Shown here: positions 1 to 10,671 of the stretch, piece after piece | How the letters are laid out: each line of letters begins with the position of its first letter | How positions within the stretch are numbered: the stretch's first letter is position 1 | Assembly (NCBI RefSeq): GCF_036226745.1 | Contig: NZ_CP109013.1 | Span: 7,254,001-7,318,000, forward strand | Source of the DNA: Streptomyces sp. NBC_00683 | GTDB lineage: Bacteria; Actinomycetota; Actinomycetes; Streptomycetales; Streptomycetaceae | DNA length: 64,000 bases | Direction of reading: 5' to 3' | Notes under the pieces: model-generated | What the model was told of the DNA's origin: nothing | Seen by the model: only the letters and a program-made list of their open reading frames with translations | Databases searched by the model: none | Position numbers and translations under genes: made by a program

Positions 1-797
1 ACGAGGGACCCGCCGGCGAGCTGCCTGCGGAGGTCCCCGCGCAGGCGCCCGAGACCGGCGCCGACCCGCCCGAGGAGTCCTCCGGGCGCCGGCGGCTGCT
101 GGCGGGCCTCTGGCCGCCCAGGGTGAGCAGGGCCCAACTCATCGTGGCCCTCCTGCTGTTCGTGCTCGGGCTGGGGCTGGCGATCCAGGTCAGGTCGAAC
201 AGTGACAACAGCGCGTTGCGCGGTGCCCGCCAGGAGGACCTGGTCCGCATCCTCGACGAGCTCGACAACCGGACCCAGCGGCTCGAGGACGAGAAGCAGC
301 GCCTCGACGACCAGCGCACGGAACTGGAGAACAGCTCCGACCAGGCGGAGGAGGCCCGCAAGCAGACGCTCGAGAAGGAGCGGCAGCTCGGCATCCTCGC
401 GGGTACGGTCGCGGCCAAGGGACCCGGCATCACCCTCACCATCAACGACCCGAGCGGTGCGGTCGAACCGGACATGCTCCTCGACGCCATCCAGGAGCTG
501 CGGGCGGCCGGTGCCGAGGCGATCGAGATCAACGGCGTGCGGGTGGTGGCCAATACCTACTTCTCCGGCGACGGGGGAGACTTGAGGGTGGACGGCCGCA
601 GGATCCGCTCTCCGTACGAGTTCAAGGTGATCGGCAAACCGCAGGACCTCGAGCCGGCGCTGAACATCCCCGGCGGAGTGGTGCAGACGCTCGAGAAGGA
701 GCAGGCCACGGCTGAGGTGGCGCAGGCCGAGGAGATCGTCGTCGACGCCTTGCGACCGGCGAAGCTGCCTGACTACGCTCGGTCGTCGCCCCAGTGA
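1..797 (+). CDS. DUF881 family membrane-anchored protein (5' end outside window)
   Basis: The frame is open from position 3, so the gene probably begins upstream of the window. The GTG at 123 is a possible internal start, but the 40 codons before it encode a Pro/Glu-rich stretch ending in RRRLLAG, as in N-terminal tails of this family. One membrane segment (LIVALLLFVLGLGLAIQV) is followed by a coiled coil (LDELDNRTQRLEDEKQRLDD) and the DUF881 domain, including GPGITLTINDP and INGVRVVANTYF. DUF881 proteins sit near the cell division and FHA genes of actinobacteria. Their biochemical function is unknown. Confidence 0.85.
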   Translation, partial: EGPAGELPAEVPAQAPETGADPPEESSGRRRLLAGLWPPRVSRAQLIVALLLFVLGLGLAIQVRSNSDNSALRGARQEDLVRILDELDNRTQRLEDEKQRLDDQRTELENSSDQAEEARKQTLEKERQLGILAGTVAAKGPGITLTINDPSGAVEPDMLLDAIQELRAAGAEAIEINGVRVVANTYFSGDGGDLRVDGRRIRSPYEFKVIGKPQDLEPALNIPGGVVQTLEKEQATAEVAQAEEIVVDALRPAKLPDYARSSPQ

Positions 798-987
798 GGC
801 CTTGGCGCACGCGGCCCGCAGGACACAGGCACGGGGTTGCGGGGGGTCGGCGCATCGGATCGGTGGCGCGTGGTGGAAACTGTCGGGTGGATACGGACGT
901 TGTGAGGATGTCCGGGTCGGCAGGTGTGTTCATTCAGGGTTCGTCCTGCCCCACGGGCGGGTCTATTTCGGTCAAGGGGAAACGCCC

Positions 988-1785
988 GTGAAGTTGTTTG
1001 CGAAGTTGTTCGGAAAGAGCGCACGCGAGGACAGCGGCTCTGCTCGCCACCGCGCTCCGCGCCAGGGTCAGGGCGCCGAGGAGCAGGGCTCGGAGCGCCC
1101 GCTCTTCCGCGATGAGGTGCCGGGTTCGCCGGGAGATCAGCGGGGTGCCTCCGGCGCGTCGTCTGTTGACCCTGCCGGTGCCGGACGCATAGGTTTCGGG
1201 GAACCATCAACCTCAAGTACGGGTGGAGGGTTCACCCCCGCCCCGGAGGGCTCCTCCATGCCGGTCTGTACGAGGTGCGGGCATCGCAATGGCGAGGCCA
1301 GCCGTTTCTGTTCCAACTGCGGTGCGCCGTTGCGGGGCGGAGTGCCCGAGCGTGCCTCCGAGACGACCTCGACGATCTCGATCTCCGGTATCGAGGCGTA
1401 CGAGGCCGAGGTGACGGGACAGACGGCCGTTCCCTCCCTCTCGCCGGAGGCACAGGCAGCCGTCGACGCGTTGCCCGCGGGATCCGCGCTCCTGGTGGTG
1501 CGCCGCGGTCCGAACTCCGGCAGCCGCTTCCTGCTGGACGGCGAGCTGACCACTGCGGGCCGTCACCCGCAGAGCGACATCTTCCTCGACGACGTGACCG
1601 TGTCGCGGCGCCATGTGGAGTTCCGCAGGAGCCCGGACGGTAGTTTCACCGTGGGCGACGTCGGCAGCCTCAACGGCACCTACGTCAACCGTGAGCGCAT
1701 CGATTCCGTCCTGCTGTCCAACGGCGACGAAGTTCAGATCGGCAAGTACCGGCTGGTCTTCTACGCGAGCCAGCGGGGCGTCTGA
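988..1785 (+). CDS. FHA domain protein of the GarA/OdhI type with N-terminal zinc ribbon
   Basis: 265 residues. GTG at 988 is chosen because AAGGGGA (974-980) precedes it by 7 nt; the open frame runs further upstream but is not protein-like there. Residues 94-111 form a four-cysteine zinc ribbon (CTRC...CSNC). Residues 125-129 are ETTST, matching the kinase-target ETTS motif of GarA and OdhI. Residues about 168-265 are an FHA domain with GRHPQSD, SRRH and GSLNGTYVN. GarA/OdhI binds phosphothreonine and inhibits 2-oxoglutarate dehydrogenase; phosphorylation of its own ETTS motif turns it off. That role is inferred here. The next gene follows after 42 nt and is probably cotranscribed. Confidence 0.88.
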   Translation: MKLFAKLFGKSAREDSGSARHRAPRQGQGAEEQGSERPLFRDEVPGSPGDQRGASGASSVDPAGAGRIGFGEPSTSSTGGGFTPAPEGSSMPVCTRCGHRNGEASRFCSNCGAPLRGGVPERASETTSTISISGIEAYEAEVTGQTAVPSLSPEAQAAVDALPAGSALLVVRRGPNSGSRFLLDGELTTAGRHPQSDIFLDDVTVSRRHVEFRRSPDGSFTVGDVGSLNGTYVNRERIDSVLLSNGDEVQIGKYRLVFYASQRGV

Positions 1786-1827
1786 CCCTCCCCCGGACTG
1801 CGTCCGGAAGGACCCCCAGGAAGGTTC

Positions 1828-2571
1828 ATGCTGCGAACACCGACAGGCGGTGCCGGCCACGGCACCGCCGCAGCGGACGAGCGCGCCATGAGCATCGGTA
1901 CGGTGCTTCTGGAGCTGCGCGACGAGTTTCCCGAAGTGACGATCTCCAAGATCCGCTTCCTGGAGGCCGAGGGGCTGATCGAGCCGCAGCGGACGCCCTC
2001 CGGGTATCGAAAGTTCAGCCGGGCCGACGTCGAGCGGCTGGCCCAGGTGCTGCGCATGCAGCGGGACCACTACCTGCCGCTCAAGGTCATCCGTGAGCAC
2101 CTCGACGCCCTCGCCCGCGGTGAGCAGGCCACGCTGCCGTCCGGCGGCGGACAGGGCGAGCTCGTGGACGGTCGCTGGGAGCCGGACCCCGGCCGGGCCA
2201 CAGCCGCCCGGATCGGGCGCTCCGAGCTTCTTGCCGCCGCCGACGTCAGTGAGGACCAGCTCGTCGAGTGGGAATCCTACGGGCTGATCACAGCCTCGCC
2301 CGAGGGAAGCTACGACGCCGAGGCGGTGACCGTCGCGAGACTTGTGGCGGATCTGGGGCGATTCGGTCTGGAACCTCGGCATCTGCGGGCGGTCAGGGCC
2401 GCCGCGGACCGTGAGGCAGGACTGGTCGAGCAGGTGGTCGCGCCCCTGCGCCGCCACCGGAATCCGCAGACCAGGGCCCATGCGGAGGCCACCGCGAGAG
2501 AGCTCGCGGAGCTGTCCGTACGGCTCCACGCGGCCTTCGTGCAGACCGCGCTCAAGGTCCGGTTCCACTGA
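1828..2571 (+). CDS. MerR family transcriptional regulator (Rv1828-like)
   Basis: 247 residues, the length of M. tuberculosis Rv1828. AGGAAGG (1818-1824) supports ATG 1828; ATG 1888 is an alternative, since the conserved part starts there (MSIGTVLLELRDEFPEVTISK). A winged HTH (residues about 21-90: IRFLEAEGLIEPQRTPSGYRKF) is followed by a second helical region that replaces the usual coiled coil and effector domain (RIGRSELLAAADVSEDQLVEWE, ITASPEGSYD). This duplicated-HTH layout is typical of the Rv1828 group. It lies between the FHA gene and the DUF151 gene as in mycobacteria. The effector is unknown. Confidence 0.88.
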   Translation: MLRTPTGGAGHGTAAADERAMSIGTVLLELRDEFPEVTISKIRFLEAEGLIEPQRTPSGYRKFSRADVERLAQVLRMQRDHYLPLKVIREHLDALARGEQATLPSGGGQGELVDGRWEPDPGRATAARIGRSELLAAADVSEDQLVEWESYGLITASPEGSYDAEAVTVARLVADLGRFGLEPRHLRAVRAAADREAGLVEQVVAPLRRHRNPQTRAHAEATARELAELSVRLHAAFVQTALKVRFH

Positions 2572-2612
2572 CCGCGGCGGAGCCCGACTATCCAAACATG
2601 GCGGGCACGTCC

Positions 2613-2618
2613 TAGGGT
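2613..2618 (+). promoter_or_regulatory. Candidate -10 box for a leaderless transcript
   Basis: TAGGGT lies so that transcription would begin at about the GTG of the next gene (2625), and no Shine-Dalgarno is visible before that GTG. A good -35 box is not evident, so this is a tentative call. Confidence 0.4.
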
Positions 2619-2624
2619 TGCTGT

Positions 2625-3098
2625 GTGAACGAGCTCGACGTTGTGGGTGTCCGGGTGGAAATGCCCTCCAACCAACCGATCGTGCTCCTGCGTGAAGTGG
2701 GAGGCGACCGGTACCTCCCCATTTGGATCGGCCCTGGGGAAGCGACCGCGATCGCCTTCGCCCAGCAGGGCATGGCTCCGGCCAGGCCGCTGACCCATGA
2801 TCTCTTCAAGGATGTGCTCGAGGCCGTCGGCCAGGAGCTCACCGAGGTCCGGATCACGGACCTCAGAGAAGGGGTTTTCTACGCGGAGCTGGTCTTCGCC
2901 AGCGGAGTCGAGGTGAGCGCGCGGCCGTCCGACGCCATAGCGCTCGCCCTGCGCACCGGAACGCCGATCTACGGCAGTGACGGTGTGCTGGACGACGCCG
3001 GGATCGCCATCCCGGACGAGCAGGAGGACGAGGTCGAGAAGTTCCGTGAGTTCCTCGACCAGATCTCGCCGGAGGACTTCGGTACGAACAGTCAGTGA
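2625..3098 (+). CDS. Bifunctional nuclease family protein (DUF151)
   Basis: 157 residues, the normal size for the family (Rv1829 is similar). The BFN/DUF151 domain fills residues about 1-130, with recognisable LPIWIGPGEATAIAF, RPLTHDL, VFYAELVF and RPSDAIALALR. The C-terminus is acidic (EQEDEVEKFREFLDQISPEDF). Plant family members have DNase/RNase activity; bacterial function is poorly defined. There is no ribosome binding site, and GTG 2625 sits about 7 nt after a -10-like box, so translation is probably leaderless. It is placed between two MerR genes, as in mycobacteria. Confidence 0.9.
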   Translation: MNELDVVGVRVEMPSNQPIVLLREVGGDRYLPIWIGPGEATAIAFAQQGMAPARPLTHDLFKDVLEAVGQELTEVRITDLREGVFYAELVFASGVEVSARPSDAIALALRTGTPIYGSDGVLDDAGIAIPDEQEDEVEKFREFLDQISPEDFGTNSQ

Positions 3099-3161
3099 CC
3101 GTCCCGCGCGGTGCCGTCAGCGCATCCGACAAGCCGTTCCCGGAAATGAGACACGGGAAAC

Positions 3162-3197
3162 CACCCTCAGGGTGATTATCACTCGGCGTGCCGAGTG
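3162..3197. promoter_or_regulatory. Two adjacent palindromes upstream of the ResR-like gene
   Basis: CACCCT-C-AGGGTG (3162-3174) and CACTCGGC-GT-GCCGAGTG (3180-3197) lie back to back just upstream of the -35 box at 3207. They could be operators for the MerR protein encoded downstream. The loops of 1-2 nt are too tight for ordinary terminators, which favours DNA-level recognition. Confidence 0.4.
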
Positions 3198-3206
3198 TGG
3201 CGATCG

Positions 3207-3235
3207 TTGACGCACCCCTGGTGACTGCCTACCTT
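3207..3235 (+). promoter_or_regulatory. HrdB-type promoter of the ResR-like gene
   Basis: TTGACG (3207-3212), a 17-nt spacer, and TACCTT (3230-3235). Transcription would start near 3242, leaving a short leader that contains the GGAGG at 3256-3260. Confidence 0.7.
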
Positions 3236-3265
3236 CGAGATGGCAGGTCAAGGACGGAGGTCGGC

Positions 3266-3883
3266 GTGAGAAGCAGCGGCGACGGTACGGCTGCGGGTGG
3301 GCCGTACCGGCAGCACAGCAGTGCGGCCGACCACACCATCAGACAGCCGGTTCAGCCGGCGGCGGTGGCAGCGGACGGTGCGGTAGTGGCAGGTGACATC
3401 GGCTACCGGGGGCCGACGGCGTGCGCGGCGGCCGGTATCACCTACCGACAGCTCGACTACTGGGCCCGTACGGGCCTGGTGGAGCCGAGCGTGCGTCCGG
3501 CGTACGGATCGGGAACGCAGCGCCTCTACAGTTTCCGGGACGTGGTTCTCCTCAAGATCGTGAAGCGGTTCCTCGACACAGGTGTCGCGCTGCAGAACAT
3601 CCGCACCACGGTCCAGCACCTGAGGGCCCGCGGATTCACGGATCTTGAGCGGATGACCCTGATGAGCGACGGGGCGACGGTCTACGAGTGCTCCTCGCCC
3701 GACGAGGTCGTGGATCTGCTCCAGGGGGGCCAGGGAGTGTTCGGAATCGCCGTGGGCGTCGTCTGGCGCGATGTGGACGCGACCCTGTCCCAGCTCCACG
3801 GCGAGCGGGTCGACACGGGGGAGACGCTGATCGGCAACAACCCCGCGGACGAACTGGCCCGGCGGCGCAACCGCGCGGGCTGA
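3266..3883 (+). CDS. MerR family transcriptional regulator, ResR-like (Rv1830 group)
   Basis: 205 residues. GTG 3266 is chosen because GGAGG (3256-3260) precedes it by 5 nt and it lies just after a clear promoter. Residues 1-43 are a low-complexity tail. The HTH (about 45-115) reads YRGPTACAAAGITYRQLDYWARTGLVEPS, then YSFRDVVLLKIVKRFLDTGVALQNIR. The C-terminal half (about 130-195) has VWRDVDATLSQLHGERV. The M. tuberculosis counterpart Rv1830 (ResR) controls recovery from antibiotics and whiB2 expression; whether that holds in Streptomyces is inference. It ends before a strong terminator. Confidence 0.87.
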   Translation: MRSSGDGTAAGGPYRQHSSAADHTIRQPVQPAAVAADGAVVAGDIGYRGPTACAAAGITYRQLDYWARTGLVEPSVRPAYGSGTQRLYSFRDVVLLKIVKRFLDTGVALQNIRTTVQHLRARGFTDLERMTLMSDGATVYECSSPDEVVDLLQGGQGVFGIAVGVVWRDVDATLSQLHGERVDTGETLIGNNPADELARRRNRAG

Positions 3884-3888
3884 GCCAC

Positions 3889-3927
3889 CGGGCCTGCTCC
3901 GCGCCGCACGGGCGCGGAGCAGGCCCG
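3889..3927 (+). terminator. Strong hairpin terminator after the ResR-like gene
   Basis: A perfect 17-bp stem (arms 3889-3905 and 3911-3927) closes a 5-nt loop and is followed by TTGT. It ends the transcript of the MerR gene 6 nt after its stop codon. Confidence 0.85.
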
Positions 3928-3958
3928 TTGTCAGTGGCATAGGGCAGCATCGGTTGAT

Positions 3959-5413
3959 GTGAGATCCGCTCCCACCATCCTGCATCTGGACATGGATGCC
4001 TTCTACGCCTCTGCCGAGCAGGCGGCGAAGCCCAGCCTGCGCGGCAAACCGGTGGTGGTGGGCGGACTGGGGATGCGCGGGGTGGTGGCCACCGCGTCGT
4101 ACGAGGCCCGGCGCCTCGGTGTGCATTCGGCGATGCCCATGGGGCAGGCGAGACGGCTGGCACCCAACGCCGCCTATCTGGTGCCGCGATTCGCCCTCTA
4201 CCGGACGGTGAGCGACCAGGTGATGGAGCTCCTGGGGCGGCTGTCGCCGCTCGTCGAGCCGCTCAGCCTGGACGAGGCCTTCGTCGACCTGGAAGCCGGT
4301 GGGGTCGCCGATGACGCGGCATCGGCCCGTGCGATCGGTGAGCAGCTGCGCACGGTCATCAGAGGCGTCACGGGACTCAGCGGTTCGGTCGGTCTGGCCG
4401 GCTCCAAGATGCTGGCCAAGATCGCCTCGGAGGAGGCGAAGCCGGACGGTCTCCTGCTCATCGAGCCGGGTACGGAGCGCGAACTGCTCGCACCCATGTC
4501 CGTGCGGATCCTGCCGGGCGTCGGGCCCGCCACCGGGGACCATCTGCGGCGTGCGGGGATGACGGTGGTCCAGGACCTGGCCGAGGCGGGGGAGGCCGAG
4601 CTCGTCCGCCTGCTGGGCAAGGCGCACGGCGTCGCGCTGCACCGCATGGCACTCGGGCACGACGACCGGCCCGTCGTCGCGGAACGGGACGCGAAGTCCG
4701 TATCGGTCGAGGACACCTTCGACGTGGACCTGCACGACCGGGTCCGGGTCAGGACGGAGGTGGAGAGGCTGGCCGGGCGGTGCGTGGAGCGCCTGCGGGG
4801 CGCGGGGAGGTCGGGGCGGACCGTCGTGCTCAAGGTGCGCCGGTACGACTTCTCCACGCTCACCCGCTCCGAGACCCTGCGCGGCCCCACCGACGACCCC
4901 ACGGTCGTCAGGGAAGCCGCGGCGCGGTTGCTGGAGGCCGTTGACACCACCGGGGGCGTACGGCTCCTCGGAGTGGGCGTCACGGGGCTCGCCGACTTCA
5001 CCCAGGAGGATCTCTTCGCGCAGGCCGCCGACGCACTGCAGGCGGTGTCGGACGAGTCGGAGGACGGGGCGGACGGTGCCCCCGACGAGCCGGTCACGGC
5101 GGAGGAGGCGGCCGAGGAGCAGGCGGACCGGCTCGCAGGCCGGAGGTGGCCCGCAGGCCACGACGTACGGCACGACGTCCACGGCCACGGCTGGGTGCAG
5201 GGCAGCGGTGTCGGCCGTGTCACGGTCCGGTTCGAGGAACCGGGGGAGCGGCCGGGCCGGGTGCGCACGTTCCGTGTCGACGATCCGCAGCTCCAGCCGG
5301 CCGACCCGCTTCCCCTGGTGCGGGACCCCGTGGACTACTCCTCGTGGCCGGCCAGCCTGCCGAAGTCCCTGTCGGGCCCCGTACCGCCCGGCGAGGCGGA
5401 GTCCAGCCCGTAG
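3959..5413 (+). CDS. dinB: DNA polymerase IV (Y-family translesion polymerase)
   Basis: 484 residues. Catalytic carboxylates are visible as Asp11 (LDMDAFYASAEQ) and Asp105-Glu106 (SLDEAFVD). The helix-hairpin-helix (ILPGVGPATGDHLRRAG) and little-finger region (VEDTFDVDL, VVLKVRRYDFST) follow. The enzyme copies past DNA lesions with low fidelity. It is about 130 residues longer than E. coli DinB; the extra C-terminus is acidic (DESEDGADGAPDEP) and then has a HGHGWVQGSGVGRVTVRFEEP segment seen in actinobacterial versions. No LexA box is apparent upstream. The 3' end overlaps the convergent PRC-barrel gene by 79 nt. Confidence 0.93.
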   Translation: MRSAPTILHLDMDAFYASAEQAAKPSLRGKPVVVGGLGMRGVVATASYEARRLGVHSAMPMGQARRLAPNAAYLVPRFALYRTVSDQVMELLGRLSPLVEPLSLDEAFVDLEAGGVADDAASARAIGEQLRTVIRGVTGLSGSVGLAGSKMLAKIASEEAKPDGLLLIEPGTERELLAPMSVRILPGVGPATGDHLRRAGMTVVQDLAEAGEAELVRLLGKAHGVALHRMALGHDDRPVVAERDAKSVSVEDTFDVDLHDRVRVRTEVERLAGRCVERLRGAGRSGRTVVLKVRRYDFSTLTRSETLRGPTDDPTVVREAAARLLEAVDTTGGVRLLGVGVTGLADFTQEDLFAQAADALQAVSDESEDGADGAPDEPVTAEEAAEEQADRLAGRRWPAGHDVRHDVHGHGWVQGSGVGRVTVRFEEPGERPGRVRTFRVDDPQLQPADPLPLVRDPVDYSSWPASLPKSLSGPVPPGEAESSP

Positions 5414-5706
5414 TGACGGTAGAGCTGCAGCTCCTGCTCGGGGGAGAGATGCCGGCCTACACCGAAATCGGGGGCGTCCTTGATCAGGGCGCGGTCGAAG
5501 GGGATCACCAGGGTGCCGTCGACGAATTCGCTCGGTTCCAGCGGGACGAAGGCGTCCCGGGTGAAGAGCCCGGTGCGCACGGCCGCCCACTCGGGTACAC
5601 CGGTGGCATCGTCGAGATAGACCTCGTCCACCGTTCCGATCTTGGAGCCTTGGCGGTCGTAGGCCTTGCGGCCGATCAGGCTGCGCGGATCGATGTCGGT
5701 CTGCAC
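5335..5706 (-). CDS. PRC-barrel domain protein
   Basis: 123 residues. The start is the GTG at 5706 (VQTDIDPRSLIGRKAYD), directly behind GGAGG; the frame continues upstream without coding character. Residues 5-75 form a PRC barrel (GSKIGTVDEVYLDDATGVPEWAAVRTG). The rest reads FVPLEPSEFVDGTLVIPFD and LSPEQELQLYRHYGL, common in streptomycete paralogues. PRC barrels bind RNA or proteins in ribosome maturation and photosystem proteins; the role here is unknown. Its 3' end overlaps dinB on the opposite strand. Confidence 0.85.
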   Translation of the reverse strand: MQTDIDPRSLIGRKAYDRQGSKIGTVDEVYLDDATGVPEWAAVRTGLFTRDAFVPLEPSEFVDGTLVIPFDRALIKDAPDFGVGRHLSPEQELQLYRHYGLDSASPGGTGPDRDFGRLAGHEE

Positions 5707-5820
5707 GGTGCCTCCCACTGGTCGCACTGCGGTCAGGGTGGTCGCAACTGCTCCACAGGCTCTACGAAAGGCCAGAACCGGGCCTTCGGCCACTCGAGAC
5801 GGCCCGCGCCGGCCCGCTGG

Positions 5821-5826
5821 TAGGCT
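5821..5826 (+). promoter_or_regulatory. Candidate -10 box of the gcvP riboswitch transcript
   Basis: TAGGCT is placed about 20 nt before the first aptamer, so transcription would begin near 5833. No convincing -35 element is seen. Confidence 0.4.
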
Positions 5827-5846
5827 GGAACACGGCTGCTGACCCT

Positions 5847-6066
5847 GTGCGGGAGAGTCCTCCGGAGAAATCCGGAGGCGCCGAAGGAGCAACTCCTCCC
5901 CGGAATCTCTCAGGCCCCCGTACCGCACGGACGAGGTCACTCTGGAAAGCAGGACGGGATCCGTACGGCACGTGCCGTGGCGGGCCCCATCCTCACCGAC
6001 GGTGAAAGCCGGTAGGCCTCAGGGCGTGCCGGTGAAGCTCTCAGGTCGAGATGACAGATGGGGAGG
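5847..6066 (+). promoter_or_regulatory. Tandem glycine riboswitch upstream of gcvP
   Basis: The first aptamer (about 5847-5949) shows GGGAGAG, GGCGCCGAAGGAGCAA, CTCTCAGGC and ACTCTGGAAAG, with GTGCGG/CCGCAC closing P1. The second (about 5950-6066) shows CACCGACGGTGAAAGCC, AGCTCTCAGGTCGAG and GACAGATGGGGAGG. These are the hallmark blocks of the glycine class, and two aptamers in series allow sharp glycine sensing. It lies 60 nt before gcvP, so glycine should switch on its own cleavage. Whether control is by termination or translation cannot be told by eye. Confidence 0.92.
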
Positions 6067-6126
6067 CCGTTCGGGCAGCCACGCCGTGGTGCCCCTCGCA
6101 GGTCGTGAGACCAGGAGGCCTCCATC

Positions 6127-9012
<2,886 letters not shown>

Positions 9013-9029
9013 GAACGCGGACACCCGTC

Positions 9030-9063
9030 GGGGCCGGTGCGGAGACTTCTCCGGGCCGGCCCC
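9030..9063. terminator. Hairpin between convergent gcvP and DUF5999 gene
   Basis: GGGGCCGG (9030-9037) pairs with CCGGCCCC (9056-9063); inside, GGAG pairs with CTCC around a 4-nt loop, leaving a 3-nt internal mismatch. It probably terminates both convergent transcripts. Confidence 0.6.
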
Positions 9064-9082
9064 CGTGTTTCTCCGGCCGCGG

Positions 9083-9289
9083 TCAGGCGGCCTTCATCAC
9101 CTGGCCGGTCTTCAGCGACCGGTGCGGGGCGATGATCTGCCCGTCCGGGAGCAGCTCACCGGTGTCCTCGAAGAGCAGGACGCCGTTGCACAGCAGGCTC
9201 CAGCCCTGTTCCGGGTGATGGGCCGTCAGGCGCGCGGCTTCCCGGTCGTTGGAGTCTGCGGTCGGGCAGGGTGGCTGGTGCTGGCACAT
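9083..9289 (-). CDS. DUF5999 family small protein
   Basis: 68 residues. It starts at MCQHQPPCPTADSND (ATG 9289); an upstream ATG gives 19 extra residues that look non-coding. The sequence contains HPEQGWSLLCNGVLLFEDTGELLPDG and ends HRSLKTGQVMKAA, matching the streptomycete DUF5999 family. Three cysteines and several histidines (CQHQPPC) hint at metal binding, but this is speculation. Function is unknown. The 288 nt upstream hold no other gene that I can support. Confidence 0.82.
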   Translation of the reverse strand: MCQHQPPCPTADSNDREAARLTAHHPEQGWSLLCNGVLLFEDTGELLPDGQIIAPHRSLKTGQVMKAA

Positions 9290-9576
9290 GGATGGGTTCT
9301 TTCGCTGCGTTGAGTCGAGTGTCCTGCGGCTTGACGATGTGTTCATGGCCGCCCCCGTATCAGTCGGTCCGGTCCCAGTGTTGCCCTACGGGCGTCGTTC
9401 CGCAGGGATTTCGCAGCAGCTGCTCTTCTCCTCTCATGACGCATCACCCGGCCGGACGGTTCAACGCAACTTCACTGTCCCTTCGGGTGGTTCGGGGTGG
9501 CCTGAAGGGGCTAGTCCGGACGGGTACGGATGCGCCCCCGCCGTGGTGCACGACGGGGGCGCATGGTGTTCGAGGA

Positions 9577-10182
9577 TCAGGCGGGCGACCCGAGGAGACC
9601 GGGCAGGCCGGGAAGCGGAGCCGGGGTGACACGCATCGTCATGACCGGAAGCAGATCGGAGACGCGATGCGGTCGGTGGGCCGTGATGCCGGGAGGCGCG
9701 GGCGCGAGGGGCACCAGCACGTCCGTCGGGGCGAGCGTGCCTCCTCCGGCATCCGCTTCGGTGTCTGCGTGCAGCCACAGGGTGAGCATGTAGAGCTCCG
9801 GCACGGACAGCAGGCGCGGCTGGTAGTGCGCTGCCGCCGAATCCGCCTGCCGTACGGCGAGTTCGGTCGAGACGATGTACGGCCCCTCGAAGAAGTGGGA
9901 GAAGGTCCAGCCGTCGGCGGTGAGCATGGTGTCCGCGGCGGCCACGGCGCGCTCGCCGCTGCGGATCAGGAAGCGCCAGCCGGCCAGGCGGGTGCGGGGC
10001 GTGGAGTCGTCCGGGACGATCCGGTCCAGTACGTGGACCGGAAGGGGCAGTTCGGGGCTCAGCGATCCCTGGACGGACCGGAGAGCGGGCGTGTGGGCCT
10101 CGCGGACTGCGGTAGGAGAACCGAGTGCCGCGAGAACGCTGCGCAGTGCGGGCGCTGGGGCCGGAGAAACATGCAGCGGCAT
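9577..10182 (-). CDS. Conserved streptomycete hypothetical protein
   Basis: 201 residues, starting at MPLHVSPAPAPALRSVL (ATG 10182) with GAGAGG 10 nt upstream. No known domain is recognised. There is no signal peptide or membrane segment. The central part (RLAGWRFLIRSGERAVAAADTMLTADGWTFSHFFEGPYIVSTELAVRQA) looks like a compact globular fold, and the C-terminus is Pro/Leu-rich. It is a single gene on the minus strand. Confidence 0.7.
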   Translation of the reverse strand: MPLHVSPAPAPALRSVLAALGSPTAVREAHTPALRSVQGSLSPELPLPVHVLDRIVPDDSTPRTRLAGWRFLIRSGERAVAAADTMLTADGWTFSHFFEGPYIVSTELAVRQADSAAAHYQPRLLSVPELYMLTLWLHADTEADAGGGTLAPTDVLVPLAPAPPGITAHRPHRVSDLLPVMTMRVTPAPLPGLPGLLGSPA

Positions 10183-10671
10183 AGTGGGTCGCCTCTCACT
10201 TGGAGACACGGTGATGCGTGGGCGGGTGTGCAGACGGCGCTGTCGGCGTGCGGGGCCAGAGGAAGGCCGGTGACGGGCGGACGGGCCGGTGCGTCAACTC
10301 TCTGCCTCGTTCGCAGAGTTTATACGACAAGTGTTCACACGGTGTTTCGTCTAGCTGTCCCACATATTGCACGCAAGGTGGGATCGAGCCTTTGAAATGC
10401 GGAGTTCGTGTTGGTTCGGCAGGCCCCGGATGCCCCCTGCCAGGTTTTCTTCCGACTCAGCGGTAGGCTGAAACCCATCGGTGTTTCTACCACGTATCCG
10501 CCGGCGGCGGTGCATTGGCCGCATGCCGAAGGAATGTGCCTCCGGCTTCTGTCGCCAGACTAGCGGGTACCCGTGGACATCGGGGCGTTATAGATCACCC
10601 CGTCTGGGCATTATCGATCGTGATGCGAGCGGCCTGGGCCGCGGGCCGCCCACTCGAGGAGGGACCCTTCG
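10183..10671. other. Intergenic region of 489 nt without a supported gene
   Basis: It separates a minus-strand gene from a plus-strand gene and so should hold both promoters. Visible elements are the inverted repeat CTCTGC-N7-GCAGAG (10300-10318) and a TAGGCT (10464-10469) that could be a -10 box. Base composition drops locally (10311-10420 is AT-richer than the surroundings). I see no convincing -35/-10 pair and no conserved short ORF. Confidence 0.5.

Noticed and set aside
3248..5590. Open frame of about 780 codons on the minus strand opposite the ResR-like and dinB genes
   Set aside because: Codon composition is a mirror of the plus-strand genes, there is no domain, and it would cross a strong terminator (3889-3927).
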